From assembly GCF_003892345.1 (NCBI RefSeq), contig NZ_RRUE01000001.1:217008-281007 (forward strand): a DNA stretch of 64,000 bases, written 5' to 3'. Within the stretch, counting starts at the first letter, position 1. Each line of letters opens with the position of its first letter. This DNA is from Lautropia dentalis (GTDB taxonomy: Bacteria; Pseudomonadota; Gammaproteobacteria; Burkholderiales; Burkholderiaceae_E). The position numbers were made by a program, and so were the translations under genes. This document shows positions 26,730-35,020 of the stretch, in pieces. Below the pieces are notes generated by a model. That model had not been told where the DNA came from. It did not search any database and saw only the letters and a list, made by a program, of their open reading frames with translations.

Positions 26730-27937
26730 GCCTGGGCCACCAGCGCGCAGAAACCCGGTGCGTGGGGCGGCTGTACCCCAGTGATGGTAACGCCTGCTGC
26801 AACGCTGCCCGATGCGATGCCGGAACCGGGTTCTGTCGCACCAGTCGTCGCTGTCGTTCGTGTCGTACCAGCCATGGCGGGGGGCGGCGTTTCCGCAGTC
26901 ATCGTGCCCGGGCGAATCATCGTGACGGGCTCGTCCACCATGGCCAGCCCCTGCGCCTGCAGCCAGGCGCCGAGCTGCGGGCCGGGGGCCTGACTGCCGT
27001 GCGCTGCAAAGGCCAGCATGTCAGCCGCCAGATCAATGCGGATGAACTGGCCGGCATGGTCGGCCGTCAGATGCCGGATCAGGGCCTGGGCGTGCGATTC
27101 ATCCCGGGCCAGCAGCGGCCCCAGCACCCAGCCCCGCCCGAAGCGGCGCAGCACACCGTAGCCGTCGATCTGCCCGCCGGCCGTCGTGCTCACCGTGCAG
27201 CGTTCATCGGGCTGCAGGCCCTGCAGCAGGTCGCGGATGAGCCACTGGCGGCTGATGCCGCGCGCGGCACTGTCCCAGTCCAGCAGGGCCGGCAGGTCGG
27301 CGGGCTGCAGCGGGCGGAGATGGCTGGCCTGGGATGTATTTGCAGTACAGGCTGTACGGAACCGTCCTGCGGCAGGTTGCGTATCTGCGGTGGGTTCTGT
27401 CCTTGCAGCAGGTTCTGCGACCGCTGCGTGCATGGCCCCCGTCACGCCGGCTGTCACACCTTCTCTCGCCGGGGGGGCTTCCGCCGGGGCCGACCCCGCC
27501 AGGCTGCCTGGCAGCAGGCTTTCTGCCGCCGGCTGCCATATGCCATGAAACTGCCGCGCCCGTCCGGTGGCATGGAAGCCCATCCTTTCGTAGAGCGGCA
27601 GCCCCGCCTGGGTGGCCTGCAGGGTCACACTGCGTTCGCCCTGCAGGGCGAGCAGCTGGTTGAACATCTGCTTGCCCAGCCCGCGTCCCTGCCAGGCGTC
27701 ATCGACGATGACCATGCCGATGCTGCCGTGCGTCTCGCCCCAGAAAAAGGCAAAACCGCAGCCGATCAGGCGCCCGTCTGCCCGCAGGGCCACGGTGCCC
27801 CCGTGTCGTTCGGCCCATTGCTGAAAGCGCAGCAGGTCGGCCTCGCGGTGCGGCCAGCGCAGCGCCTGGCACATCCGCCAGCAGGCGTGGGCATCGGCCG
27901 GGGTGAGCGTGTCGAGGGTGGGGGTGGGAGCTGTCAT
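26720..27937 (-). CDS. Two-domain GNAT family N-acetyltransferase
   Basis: A 405-residue protein. The N-terminal half is a GNAT domain with the acetyl-CoA motif DDAWQGRGLGKQM and the GLPLYERMGF motif. After a Pro/Ala-rich linker of about 60 residues comes a second region (LRPLQPADLPALLDWD, ISRQWLIRDLL, GYGVLRRFGRGWVLGPL) resembling the C-terminal domain of YitH-like acetyltransferases. A second low-complexity Thr/Ala tract precedes the end. The start MTAPTPTLDTLTPADA was chosen as the first Met close to the domain; an upstream Met at 28009 would overlap the exbD terminator. The substrate is unknown. Confidence 0.75.
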   Translation of the reverse strand: MTAPTPTLDTLTPADAHACWRMCQALRWPHREADLLRFQQWAERHGGTVALRADGRLIGCGFAFFWGETHGSIGMVIVDDAWQGRGLGKQMFNQLLALQGERSVTLQATQAGLPLYERMGFHATGRARQFHGIWQPAAESLLPGSLAGSAPAEAPPAREGVTAGVTGAMHAAVAEPAARTEPTADTQPAAGRFRTACTANTSQASHLRPLQPADLPALLDWDSAARGISRQWLIRDLLQGLQPDERCTVSTTAGGQIDGYGVLRRFGRGWVLGPLLARDESHAQALIRHLTADHAGQFIRIDLAADMLAFAAHGSQAPGPQLGAWLQAQGLAMVDEPVTMIRPGTMTAETPPPAMAGTTRTTATTGATEPGSGIASGSVAAGVTITGVQPPHAPGFCALVAQAIS

Positions 27938-27982
27938 GGGAATTCCGTGAGCGTGGGGGCCTTGTGGCGCAGTCCTGAGAAC

Positions 27983-28030
27983 AAAAAGGCCAGCGATGTG
28001 CGGGGGCATCCCCGTGTCACATCACTGGCC
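27983..28030 (-). terminator. Strong intrinsic terminator of the tonB-exbB-exbD operon
   Basis: On the minus strand GGCCAG, GATGTG and CGGGG pair with CCCCG, CACATC and CTGGCC, interrupted only by one small internal loop and one bulge, with a four-base tip. The stem runs into TTTTTGTT. It starts 45 bases after the exbD stop. Confidence 0.88.
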
Positions 28031-28074
28031 GCCGGGCGCCTGGCTGGATGAGGCGCCTTGCCGGATGAAACGCC

Positions 28075-28500
28075 TTACTTCTTCTCGGTCTCGGGCTGGG
28101 TGATGAAGCCTACCTTGGAAAGCCCGGCCTTCGAGGCATCGACGATGGTCTCGGCCACATAGCGATAGGGGGTGGTCTCATCGGCGCGCAGATGCACGGC
28201 CGGTTGCGGATCCTTCGTGCCGGCTTCCTTGAAGCGGGCGGCGGCCTCTTCGCGGCTGACCTTGTCCTTGCCCCAGAACAGGTTGCCATCCGGATCGATG
28301 GAGAACTCGATGGTATCCGGCTTGCTTTCGGACGGGGCGGTGGTGGCGCGCGGCAGCGCCAGCTTCACCGAATTGGTGAGCAGCGGTGCGGTGACGATGA
28401 AGATCACCAGCAGAACCAGCATCACGTCGATCAGCGGAACCATGTTGATCTCGCCCATCGGAGAGTTGCTGCCTTTGGAATCAAAACTGGCAAATGCCAT
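28075..28500 (-). CDS. exbD: Biopolymer transport protein ExbD
   Basis: A 141-residue inner-membrane protein with a short cytoplasmic N-terminus, one transmembrane helix and a periplasmic domain. The proton-path Asp is in NMVPLIDVMLVLLVIF. With ExbB it forms the proton-driven motor that energises TonB. It is last in tonB-exbB-exbD and separated from exbB by 129 bases that can fold into a long hairpin, unusual for a complex with fixed stoichiometry. Confidence 0.95.
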   Translation of the reverse strand: MAFASFDSKGSNSPMGEINMVPLIDVMLVLLVIFIVTAPLLTNSVKLALPRATTAPSESKPDTIEFSIDPDGNLFWGKDKVSREEAAARFKEAGTKDPQPAVHLRADETTPYRYVAETIVDASKAGLSKVGFITQPETEKK

Positions 28501-28526
28501 GGTGTGTCAGTCCTTCGGAGAGGTGT

Positions 28527-28598
28527 GCTGCAGCCGGGGAGCGCGACTGGCCCGGGCTGGATGCCCGCGGAGCCTGCCGGCCCGGGGCCGGCTGCAGC
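28527..28598 (-). promoter_or_regulatory. Long hairpin between exbB and exbD
   Basis: GCTGCAGCCGG at 28527-28537 and CCGGCTGCAGC at 28588-28598 are perfect 11-bp complements and can extend by three more pairs around a bulge. The 50-base interior is itself GC-rich with nested GGCCCGGGC-type arms. In the exbB-exbD transcript this would be a stable processing or attenuation structure. There is no T run, so it is not an intrinsic terminator. Confidence 0.6.
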
Positions 28599-28629
28599 GC
28601 ACCATGAACGGAGAAACGGAAAACGGCGA

Positions 28630-29364
28630 TCAGGCTTCCTTCGGTTCGGTACGGTTGCCGGCGTGACCGCTCAGCGTCTGGCCCGATGACAGGAAGGTGA
28701 ACAGCTCGAAGGCGAAGGCGTCCAGCTTGGCCGACACCACGCGGTTGCGCCGGGCCAGCCAGTTGTAGCCGATGACGGCGGGCAGCGCCACGGCCAGACC
28801 CAGACCGGTCATGATCAGGGCCTCGCCCACGGGGCCGGCCACCTGGTCCAGACCACCCGAGCCGCTCAGGCCGATGTTGACCAGCGCATGGTACACGCCC
28901 CACACCGTGCCGAACAGGCCGAAGAACGGGGCCGTGGCACCCACCGTGGCCAGCACGGACAGGCCGTTCTCGGCGCTCACGGTCTCTTCGTCCAGCACCT
29001 TCTTGATGGTGCGGGTGAGGAAGTCGGCCGGGCTGCCGGATTCGGCCATGCGGCCACCGTTGGCGCCGGTGCGGGCATAGTGCTGCACGGCCTGAAGGGC
29101 GTTGGCGGTCACGCGGGAGAAGGAATCATGCACCCCATGGGAGGCGATATCCCTGGCCACGGCCTGCATGGACGGGGCCTCCCAGAACATCTTCAGGAAG
29201 CGCTCAGCATGGCGTCGGCGCAGGAAGTAGGTGACACCCTTGACGAGGATCAGCGTCCAGGACACCACCGACATGCCCAGCAGGATGATCAGCAGGCCCT
29301 TGCTGATGGCATCACCCGACAGCAGGAAGTGGGCAAAGCCCAGGGTTTGTTGGGGTTCGTTCAC
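28630..29364 (-). CDS. exbB: Biopolymer transport protein ExbB
   Basis: A 244-residue inner-membrane protein with three predicted helices: ISKGLLIILLGMSVVSWTL, the VGATAPFFGLFGTVWGVY region and the ALIMTGLGLAVALPAVIGYN region, the last two being MotA/TolQ/ExbB signature segments. The GTG start at 29364 has GGAG within the end of tonB and lies three bases after the tonB stop, indicating coupled translation. It forms the proton channel with ExbD. Confidence 0.95.
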   Translation of the reverse strand: MNEPQQTLGFAHFLLSGDAISKGLLIILLGMSVVSWTLILVKGVTYFLRRRHAERFLKMFWEAPSMQAVARDIASHGVHDSFSRVTANALQAVQHYARTGANGGRMAESGSPADFLTRTIKKVLDEETVSAENGLSVLATVGATAPFFGLFGTVWGVYHALVNIGLSGSGGLDQVAGPVGEALIMTGLGLAVALPAVIGYNWLARRNRVVSAKLDAFAFELFTFLSSGQTLSGHAGNRTEPKEA

Positions 29365-29366
29365 GT

Positions 29367-30200
29367 TCAGTTCTCCAGTTCAAAGACGATCGGCACGATC
29401 CCATAGGCTTCGCGCGGCTCGCCGTTTTCGATGTTCGGTGAGAAGAGGGATCCGCGGGCGGCCGCCACGGCGGCATCGTCCAGGCGCGGGAAGCCCGAGG
29501 ATTTTTCGATCTTGATTTCCGTCGGCCGGCCTTTCTTGTCGATCAGCACGCGCAGGATGACCTTGCCGGTCTCGCCTGCCCGCCTCGAGAAGGCGGGATA
29601 TACCGGTTTGGGCTGACGCAGATAGGCGACCTGTCTGCCCGTGAGTACGCGGGGTGCATTGCTCGGTCCGGGCGTACCACGGCCAGCCTGTGGCTTGGCA
29701 TCCGACGGCGCATTGGGCGTACCTTCCACTGGCGGGGCAGGGGGGGCCTGGGGCGCAGGGGGAGCGGGAGGCGCGGGCGGGGCCGGCGGCGAAGGCTCGG
29801 GTGGCTTCGGTGGAGGCGGTTCCTTGGGCTTGGGAGGCTCCTTCTTCCTGGGTTTGGGCTTGGGTTTCTTGGGCTTCTGCACCTCGAACTCGGGCTTGGG
29901 CTCGGGTTTCGGGGGGGGCTCGGCCACGACCGGCTCCGGCTCGGGTTCCGGTTCGACCGGAGGAGGCGGGGGTGGCGGCGGGGGCGGAGGCGGTGTGCTC
30001 GGTTCCGGAATGACCGGCGGCTGATAGGGCGCTTCGACGATGTCCACGGAAATGGGCACGTCATCGCCGCCGGCTACCTGCACCGGTTCGGAGCGCGTGA
30101 TGCCATACAGCAGCGCGGCGTGCAGCAGCAGCACACCGCCCAGCGCGGGCAGCATGTGCCAGCGCGGCGATGACTGCCCCAGTTGGGTGGGGGAGAACAT
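29367..30200 (-). CDS. tonB: Energy-transducing protein TonB
   Basis: A 277-residue protein with an N-terminal membrane anchor (MLPALGGVLLLHAALLYGIT), a very Pro-rich periplasmic spacer with a run of twelve prolines then Pro-Glu and Pro-Lys repeats, and a TonB C-terminal domain (KPVYPAFSRRAGETGKVIL, ending IVPIVFELEN). It transmits proton-motive force to outer-membrane receptors. The start is uncertain: the Met at 30200 suits the topology but has no clear Shine-Dalgarno, and the frame is open to 30443. First gene of tonB-exbB-exbD. Confidence 0.88.
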   Translation of the reverse strand: MFSPTQLGQSSPRWHMLPALGGVLLLHAALLYGITRSEPVQVAGGDDVPISVDIVEAPYQPPVIPEPSTPPPPPPPPPPPPVEPEPEPEPVVAEPPPKPEPKPEFEVQKPKKPKPKPRKKEPPKPKEPPPPKPPEPSPPAPPAPPAPPAPQAPPAPPVEGTPNAPSDAKPQAGRGTPGPSNAPRVLTGRQVAYLRQPKPVYPAFSRRAGETGKVILRVLIDKKGRPTEIKIEKSSGFPRLDDAAVAAARGSLFSPNIENGEPREAYGIVPIVFELEN

Positions 30201-30613
30201 GCCGGTGGCTGCAACATCACGCTGCCCGACCGTCTGAGGTGCCTGCGATGGACTGGCGGGCGCCTGCTGAGGGGGAGAAGGTGGTTTCACACAGGAACGG
30301 GAAAAGGTTGCGGGAAGGGGCGCCGCCCCGGATGGCAGCGCGCGGTTCCGGACGAACCCGTACCGGAAGGACGCGGCTGTTGCCACGGATGACGCACAGA
30401 CAGGCCATGCACCGGGAACCAGGAGCTGCCCGGTGCGTCGCATGCAGGCCGGTTGTGGATGGCGAAGCAGAGCGAGGGCACGGGTGAGGGTTCTTGCGGG
30501 GCCATGGCCGGCGCAGGGTGGGGGAGTGCAGCAGGACGGAAATGTGACTGTCAGATGGCTGTCAGAAACATGCCAGTTCTGTTACAAGCGCCACGGGGAT
30601 AACGCGCGCGCCA

Positions 30614-30642
30614 ATGTTAACGATTCGTATTGGAATCATCAA
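30614..30642 (-). promoter_or_regulatory. Candidate promoter for tonB with a dyad in the spacer
   Basis: On the minus strand TTGATG and TAACAT are separated by exactly 17 bases. Inside the spacer the arms GATTC and GAATC (30622-30637) form a perfect inverted repeat. Position suits repression of tonB. The dyad is only weakly like a Fur box, so the regulator is open. Confidence 0.4.
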
Positions 30643-30969
30643 ACCGTCGCTCTGCGATTCTTGTCGTGATTCCTGCAGCTTGCAAGCATGACCCTGCGCG
30701 GCAAAGGGGGTTGAATTGGGGCGGATATTTGCAGTGTTTTCGCAGGATGCCGCCCGGAGCAACAGCTACATGTGGATTACGTCACGCAACACAGATTTAC
30801 GATTTTGAACCGGGAATCTGGCTGTATTTCAGGCCGTCAGGTGCCGGGAGACGGGGGGCAGGCATCACGGGCATGTGTCGGCCCATTTGTCATCTCCGTC
30901 CGTGCAACAGTTCCGCCCGCAGGGGGCAACACAGGCGCCTGTGGCGGCGGAGCGTGACCAAACACTCTA

Positions 30970-30981
30970 TACAATGCGCGC
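30970..30981 (+). promoter_or_regulatory. TACAAT -10-like hexamer abutting the fusion gene start
   Basis: TACAAT at 30970-30975 matches the -10 consensus at five of six bases and is followed by six bases and the ATG, putting the expected transcript start on or next to the start codon. No convincing -35 was seen. Confidence 0.4.
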
Positions 30982-33459
30982 ATGCATACCGATACCACTT
31001 CCCTCTGGCCTGACTGGCAGCGTCAGTCCCTCTCCATTGTTGTCGATCGTGCCCTGACCGAACTGCGACGGGGACGGCCGGTTCTGATGCAGTCGCAGCC
31101 AGGGAAGCGGCCGCTCATGCCCGGTTACCATGGCTGCACGCCGTCCGGGGCCGACAATGGCTGGCATCCGGATCTGGCAGAGTCCTGGCTGTTCGTGCCT
31201 GTCGAGACACTGACACCCGACATGCTGCGCCTGATCGAGGAGGTCAGCAGATGCAAGTGTCTGCTGCTGTCGGCACAACGTGTTGCTGCGTTGCTGGCCC
31301 TGCGCGAGAAATCGTCTGATGTTCAGCCGGGGGCAGGAAAAACCGCCGTGTCCGCAGCTGAACGTGTTGCCCAGGGGCAGCTTTGTGCGTTTGAGCTGCC
31401 CGGGCCACGGGAATACCAGTCCGTGGCAGGCAGGGAAGCGCTTGCAAGCATACTTGGGCTGTCATTGCGCAGTGACGCACCGGGGCAAACCGGTATGCAG
31501 GTCAGTGGCGAGGTTCCGGCCGAAGACTACCTGCACGTCCTTCGAGAGGCTGCCGGGCTGGCGCCTGCCACCTGGTTCGAGGTTCCACCCTTCGTGCGCA
31601 GGGCACTGGACGCAGGCATGCGGCCTCCCGCGGAAAACGGCAGCGCTACTGCGGTGGCCGCCATCCTCTGCGACCGCTCGCTCGTTGCCTCTCCCCCCGT
31701 CATGATGTCAGAGGCTGCCATTGCGCTGGCCCGTGAAGCCAGGCTGGCGCCCGCCCTGGTGGCTGTTCGGATCCAGACGGCCGGAAAGGCTGTCGATGCA
31801 CTTTACGCGGTCCGTAGCCAGACATACCGTGACCAGCAGCAGGCAGAAAAGCCTGCCGATCAGCAGGCTATCCTGGGGGCATGGCTGCAATCGCTGCTGC
31901 CGGTCGATCCTGCCCAGGTGCTCCAGTACGTCTCTGACCGTCCCGCCCATCTGGAAGAGATCAGCGATGCGCCGGTGCCGCTGGAACGCATCGTCGATGG
32001 CCCCAGCGGGGCGCATGCTCCGGGTACGGTCCCCATCGGCAGCCGCTTCGTCGTCTTCCGCGAAAAGAACACCGATTTCGAGCATGTCGCCGTCATCGTC
32101 GGCGATCCTGACTTCAACGGCCCCGATCCGGTCCGTGTCCGCCTGCATTCCTCTTGCCTGACTGGCGATCTCTTCGGCAGCCTGCGCTGCGACTGTGGCG
32201 ACCAGCTGCGCGGTACGGTGCAGCGGCTGGCCCGGGAGGGCGGTGGCATCATCCTGTACCTGTCGCAGGAAGGGCGGGGCATCGGCATTGCCAACAAGCT
32301 GCGTGCCTACCGGCTGCAGGACGCGGGGCAGGACACGCTGGATGCCAACCAGTCGCTGGGTTTCCGGATGGACGAGCGCCACTTCGAGGTGGCCGCTGCC
32401 ATGCTGAAATCGCTCGGGTGCACCCGCATCCAGCTGCTCACCAACAACCCGGCCAAGATCGAGTCGCTGCGCGCCGCAGGCATCGACGTGGTCGAGCGCG
32501 AACCGGTGAAGGGCGAGGTCAACCCGCACAACCAGCAGTATCTGGTCACCAAGATGAAACGGGCCGGCCACCTGTTCGAGCGCAGCGAGCTGCGCCTGCC
32601 CGACCGGCCGGCGGCGGCCTCTCTCCCGGCTGATGCCGCCCGTCTGGGTGATGCAGCGCGCCCGGATGATGCAGCCCGTTCCGGAGAGGCTGCCCGTTCG
32701 GAGGGGCTGGTGCATCCGCGCGATGCAGCCCTTCAGGCGGGCGGCGTGGCCGTGCCGGCCAGCGCGTCCAGCGATGCCGGCTTTACGCCATCGCGCGCCA
32801 TCCGCGCCCGCATCCTGCAGGCCGGCCAGCGCTTCCATGCCAACGACAACATCGCGGCCTTCATCCGCGATGACGAGCTGGCCCTGCTGCAGGACGAAGT
32901 GGCCGAGCGGATGCAGGCGCTGCTCGAATCGCTGGTCATCGATACCGAGTCCGACCACAACACCCAGGATACGGCGCGGCGCGTGGCCAAAATGTACCTG
33001 AACGAGGTGTTTGCCGGCCGCTATCGTGCCGCGCCGGACATGACCGAGTTTCCCAACGTGGAAAAGCTCAACGAGCTGCTGGTGGTGGGGCCCATCACCG
33101 TGCGCTCAGCCTGCTCGCATCACTTCTGCCCGATCATGGGCCGGCTGTGGGTGGGCGTGCTGCCCAATGCCGATTCCAATCTGATCGGCCTGTCCAAGTA
33201 CGCGCGTCTGGCCGACTGGATCATGAGCCGGCCGCAGATCCAGGAAGAGGCCGTCAAGACGCTGGCCGACGAGCTGGAGCGCCGGCTGGCGCCCGACGGG
33301 CTGGCCGTCATCATGAAGGCCGACCACTTCTGCATGCACTGGCGCGGCGTGAAGGACGAGAGCCAGATGACCTCCTCGGTGATGCGGGGCGCCTTCCTGC
33401 GCAACAGCAGCCTGCGCCGCGAACTGCTGTCGCTGATCGCCGACATGGGCAAGGGCTGA
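30982..33459 (+). CDS. Fusion: degenerate RibB-like domain, GTP cyclohydrolase II (RibA), GTP cyclohydrolase I (FolE)
   Basis: An 825-residue protein. Residues about 10-340 resemble 3,4-dihydroxybutanone-phosphate synthase (VDRALTELRRGRPVL) but lack the DDEDRENEGD active-site motif. Residues about 350-535 are GTP cyclohydrolase II with zinc cysteines in CLTGDLFGSLRCDCGDQ and motifs QEGRGIGIANKL and GFRMDERHFEVA. An Asp/Ala-repeat linker of about 60 residues leads to GTP cyclohydrolase I at about 605-825, with RSACSHHFCPIMGR and ADHFCMHWRGV carrying the zinc ligands. RibA opens riboflavin and FolE folate synthesis, both from GTP, so this fuses two competing first steps. No Shine-Dalgarno precedes the ATG, but a TACAAT hexamer ends seven bases before it, suggesting a leaderless message. 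Confidence 0.88.
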   Translation: MHTDTTSLWPDWQRQSLSIVVDRALTELRRGRPVLMQSQPGKRPLMPGYHGCTPSGADNGWHPDLAESWLFVPVETLTPDMLRLIEEVSRCKCLLLSAQRVAALLALREKSSDVQPGAGKTAVSAAERVAQGQLCAFELPGPREYQSVAGREALASILGLSLRSDAPGQTGMQVSGEVPAEDYLHVLREAAGLAPATWFEVPPFVRRALDAGMRPPAENGSATAVAAILCDRSLVASPPVMMSEAAIALAREARLAPALVAVRIQTAGKAVDALYAVRSQTYRDQQQAEKPADQQAILGAWLQSLLPVDPAQVLQYVSDRPAHLEEISDAPVPLERIVDGPSGAHAPGTVPIGSRFVVFREKNTDFEHVAVIVGDPDFNGPDPVRVRLHSSCLTGDLFGSLRCDCGDQLRGTVQRLAREGGGIILYLSQEGRGIGIANKLRAYRLQDAGQDTLDANQSLGFRMDERHFEVAAAMLKSLGCTRIQLLTNNPAKIESLRAAGIDVVEREPVKGEVNPHNQQYLVTKMKRAGHLFERSELRLPDRPAAASLPADAARLGDAARPDDAARSGEAARSEGLVHPRDAALQAGGVAVPASASSDAGFTPSRAIRARILQAGQRFHANDNIAAFIRDDELALLQDEVAERMQALLESLVIDTESDHNTQDTARRVAKMYLNEVFAGRYRAAPDMTEFPNVEKLNELLVVGPITVRSACSHHFCPIMGRLWVGVLPNADSNLIGLSKYARLADWIMSRPQIQEEAVKTLADELERRLAPDGLAVIMKADHFCMHWRGVKDESQMTSSVMRGAFLRNSSLRRELLSLIADMGKG

Positions 33460-33764
33460 AACCAGCACGCAGCCCGGCCGGGGCGCGGGCGGGGGCATGC
33501 CGGGTGACACGTAGCCGGGTGGCGCAGGGACGTGTCGTGGGCCGTTGCGAGCCTTCGTGCATCGGTTCGTTTCTGTGTAACAGTGCATGCCAGAGCTTTT
33601 CCCGCGCGGGCAAACCGGGGACGGCGCGATGCCCCCTGTGGGAAAATGGCCCGGCCGCACGGCTGCCATCGGGTATGCTGCAGCGCAGCGCCGCCAGGGT
33701 ACGCCGCGACGGCCTCTCTCCTCCTTTTCTGTTCGACGCCCGTCTTCAGCGGGCAAGATATCTC
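33460..33764 (+). other. Spacer between the ribA-folE fusion and galE
   Basis: About 305 bases of GC-rich sequence. No hairpin with T run, promoter pair or small gene was recognised; the region must contain the end of one transcript or a promoter for galE. Confidence 0.4.
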
Positions 33765-34781
33765 ATGGACAAACAGACTCTCCTGGTCACCGGCGGTGCC
33801 GGTTACATCGGTTCCCACACCGTGGTGGAACTGCTGGGCGCCGGGCATGACGTGGTCATTCTCGACAACTTCAGCAACAGCTCGCCGAAGGTGGTCGACC
33901 GCATCGAAGAAATCGCCGGCCGCCGGCCGCAGCTGGTCGAGGGCGATGCCGGTGATCGCAGCACGCTGCAGCAGCTGCTGTCCCGTCACCGCATCGATGC
34001 CACCATCCACTTTGCCGGCTACAAGGCCGTGGGCGAGTCGGTGGCCAAACCGCTGGCCTACTATGGCAACAACGTCGGCGGTACCGTGGTGCTGCTCGAG
34101 TGCCTGGAAGAGGCGGGGGCCCGCCGCTTCGTGTTCAGCTCGTCGGCCACTGTCTATGGTGACCCGGCCAGCGTGCCCATCCGTGAAGACTTCCCCACCG
34201 GCCCCACCAACCCCTATGGCCGCACCAAGTGGTACATCGAGCACATGCTCAACGACCTGGCAGTGGCCAGTCCGGACTGGTCGATCGGCATCCTGCGCTA
34301 CTTCAACCCGGTGGGGGCACATGTCTCGGGCCGCATCGGCGAGAATCCGCGCGGCATCCCCAACAACCTGATGCCCTTCGTCACGCAGGTGGCGGTGGGC
34401 AAGCGGCCGCAGCTGTCGGTCTTCGGTGGCGACTATCCCACGCCCGACGGCACCGGCGTGCGCGACTACATCCACGTGGTCGATCTGGCGCTGGGGCACC
34501 TGGCGGCGCTGGAGAAGGTGGCCCGTGGCAAGGGCGCCTGGACGATCAATCTCGGCACGGGCATCGGCTACTCGGTGCTGGACATCGTCAAGGCCTTCGA
34601 GAAGGCCAGCGGCCGGCCCATCCCGTACCAGATCGTCGACCGTCGCCCCGGCGATGTGGCGCAATGCTACGCCGATCCCTCGCTGGCCGCGCAGGAACTG
34701 GGCTGGCGCGCCACCCGTGACCTGCAGACGATGTGCGCCGACAGCTGGCGCTGGCAGGAAGGCAATCCCGAGGGGTATTGA
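33765..34781 (+). CDS. galE: UDP-glucose 4-epimerase
   Basis: A 338-residue short-chain dehydrogenase-type enzyme interconverting UDP-glucose and UDP-galactose, the same length as E. coli GalE. The NAD-binding motif TGGAGYIGSH is at the N-terminus, the catalytic Ser is in FSSSATVYG and the YxxxK pair in NPYGRTKW. RYFNPVGAH and GDGTGVRDYIHV-type stretches support GalE specificity. The start ATG at 33765 is the one beginning MDKQTLLVTGGAGY; the frame stays open far upstream but overlaps the previous gene. It stands alone and probably supplies sugars for envelope polysaccharide. Confidence 0.95.
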   Translation: MDKQTLLVTGGAGYIGSHTVVELLGAGHDVVILDNFSNSSPKVVDRIEEIAGRRPQLVEGDAGDRSTLQQLLSRHRIDATIHFAGYKAVGESVAKPLAYYGNNVGGTVVLLECLEEAGARRFVFSSSATVYGDPASVPIREDFPTGPTNPYGRTKWYIEHMLNDLAVASPDWSIGILRYFNPVGAHVSGRIGENPRGIPNNLMPFVTQVAVGKRPQLSVFGGDYPTPDGTGVRDYIHVVDLALGHLAALEKVARGKGAWTINLGTGIGYSVLDIVKAFEKASGRPIPYQIVDRRPGDVAQCYADPSLAAQELGWRATRDLQTMCADSWRWQEGNPEGY

Positions 34782-34892
34782 GGTACGCCGGCCGGTGCCC
34801 GACGCTCCCACTGGTTTTTGCCGGGGAGCCATGCCTGCAGAGCCTCTGCCACGGCCTCCTGTCTGCCGGTTTTCTGGACATTCTCCGGAAAA

Positions 34893-34905
34893 TAACATTA
34901 TGTTA
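34893..34905. promoter_or_regulatory. Perfect 13-bp dyad TAACAT-T-ATGTTA
   Basis: AT-rich perfect inverted repeat in otherwise GC-rich sequence, 110 bases after galE and about 120 bases upstream of a TATAAT hexamer. It is of a size and shape usual for regulator binding. The regulator is unknown. Confidence 0.45.
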
Positions 34906-34919
34906 CTGTAATGGATATC

Positions 34920-34995
34920 ACCCGAAACCCGCATGAACAGCCGGTTTCGGGTGAAAAACCCGTCTTCCGGGTTATTCCCGGAATGGTTTTCCGGG
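34920..34995 (+). promoter_or_regulatory. Cluster of three consecutive hairpins
   Basis: Three stems follow each other: ACCCGAAACC/GGTTTCGGGT (10 bp, loop 13), AACCCG/CGGGTT (6 bp, loop 5) and CCCGGAA/TTCCGGG (7 bp, loop 5). None is followed by a proper T run. The arms share CCCG/CGGG words, so alternative pairings between neighbours are possible. They could end the galE transcript or regulate the downstream transporter. Confidence 0.55.
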
Positions 34996-35014
34996 TGGGG
35001 GCTGGTTATTGCGT

Positions 35015-35020
35015 TATAAT
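35015..35020 (+). promoter_or_regulatory. TATAAT -10 hexamer upstream of proX
   Basis: A perfect TATAAT in GC-rich surroundings, about 500 bases upstream of proX. No good -35 is present at 16-18 bases upstream, so an activator or alternative sigma factor would be needed if it is used. Confidence 0.45.

Larger units (their letters stand above)
30201..30981. other. Divergent region between tonB and the ribA-folE fusion
   Basis: Roughly 780 bases. The part next to tonB may still be coding if tonB starts further upstream. It holds a candidate minus-strand promoter at 30614-30642 and a TACAAT hexamer directly before the plus-strand fusion gene. The stretch 30590-30840 is less GC-rich than its surroundings, as expected for a control region. 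No RNA gene was recognised. Confidence 0.5.

Noticed and set aside
30607-30640. A bona fide Fur box at the tonB promoter
   Set aside because: The dyad matches the Fur consensus only weakly, so it is reported only as an unassigned inverted repeat.
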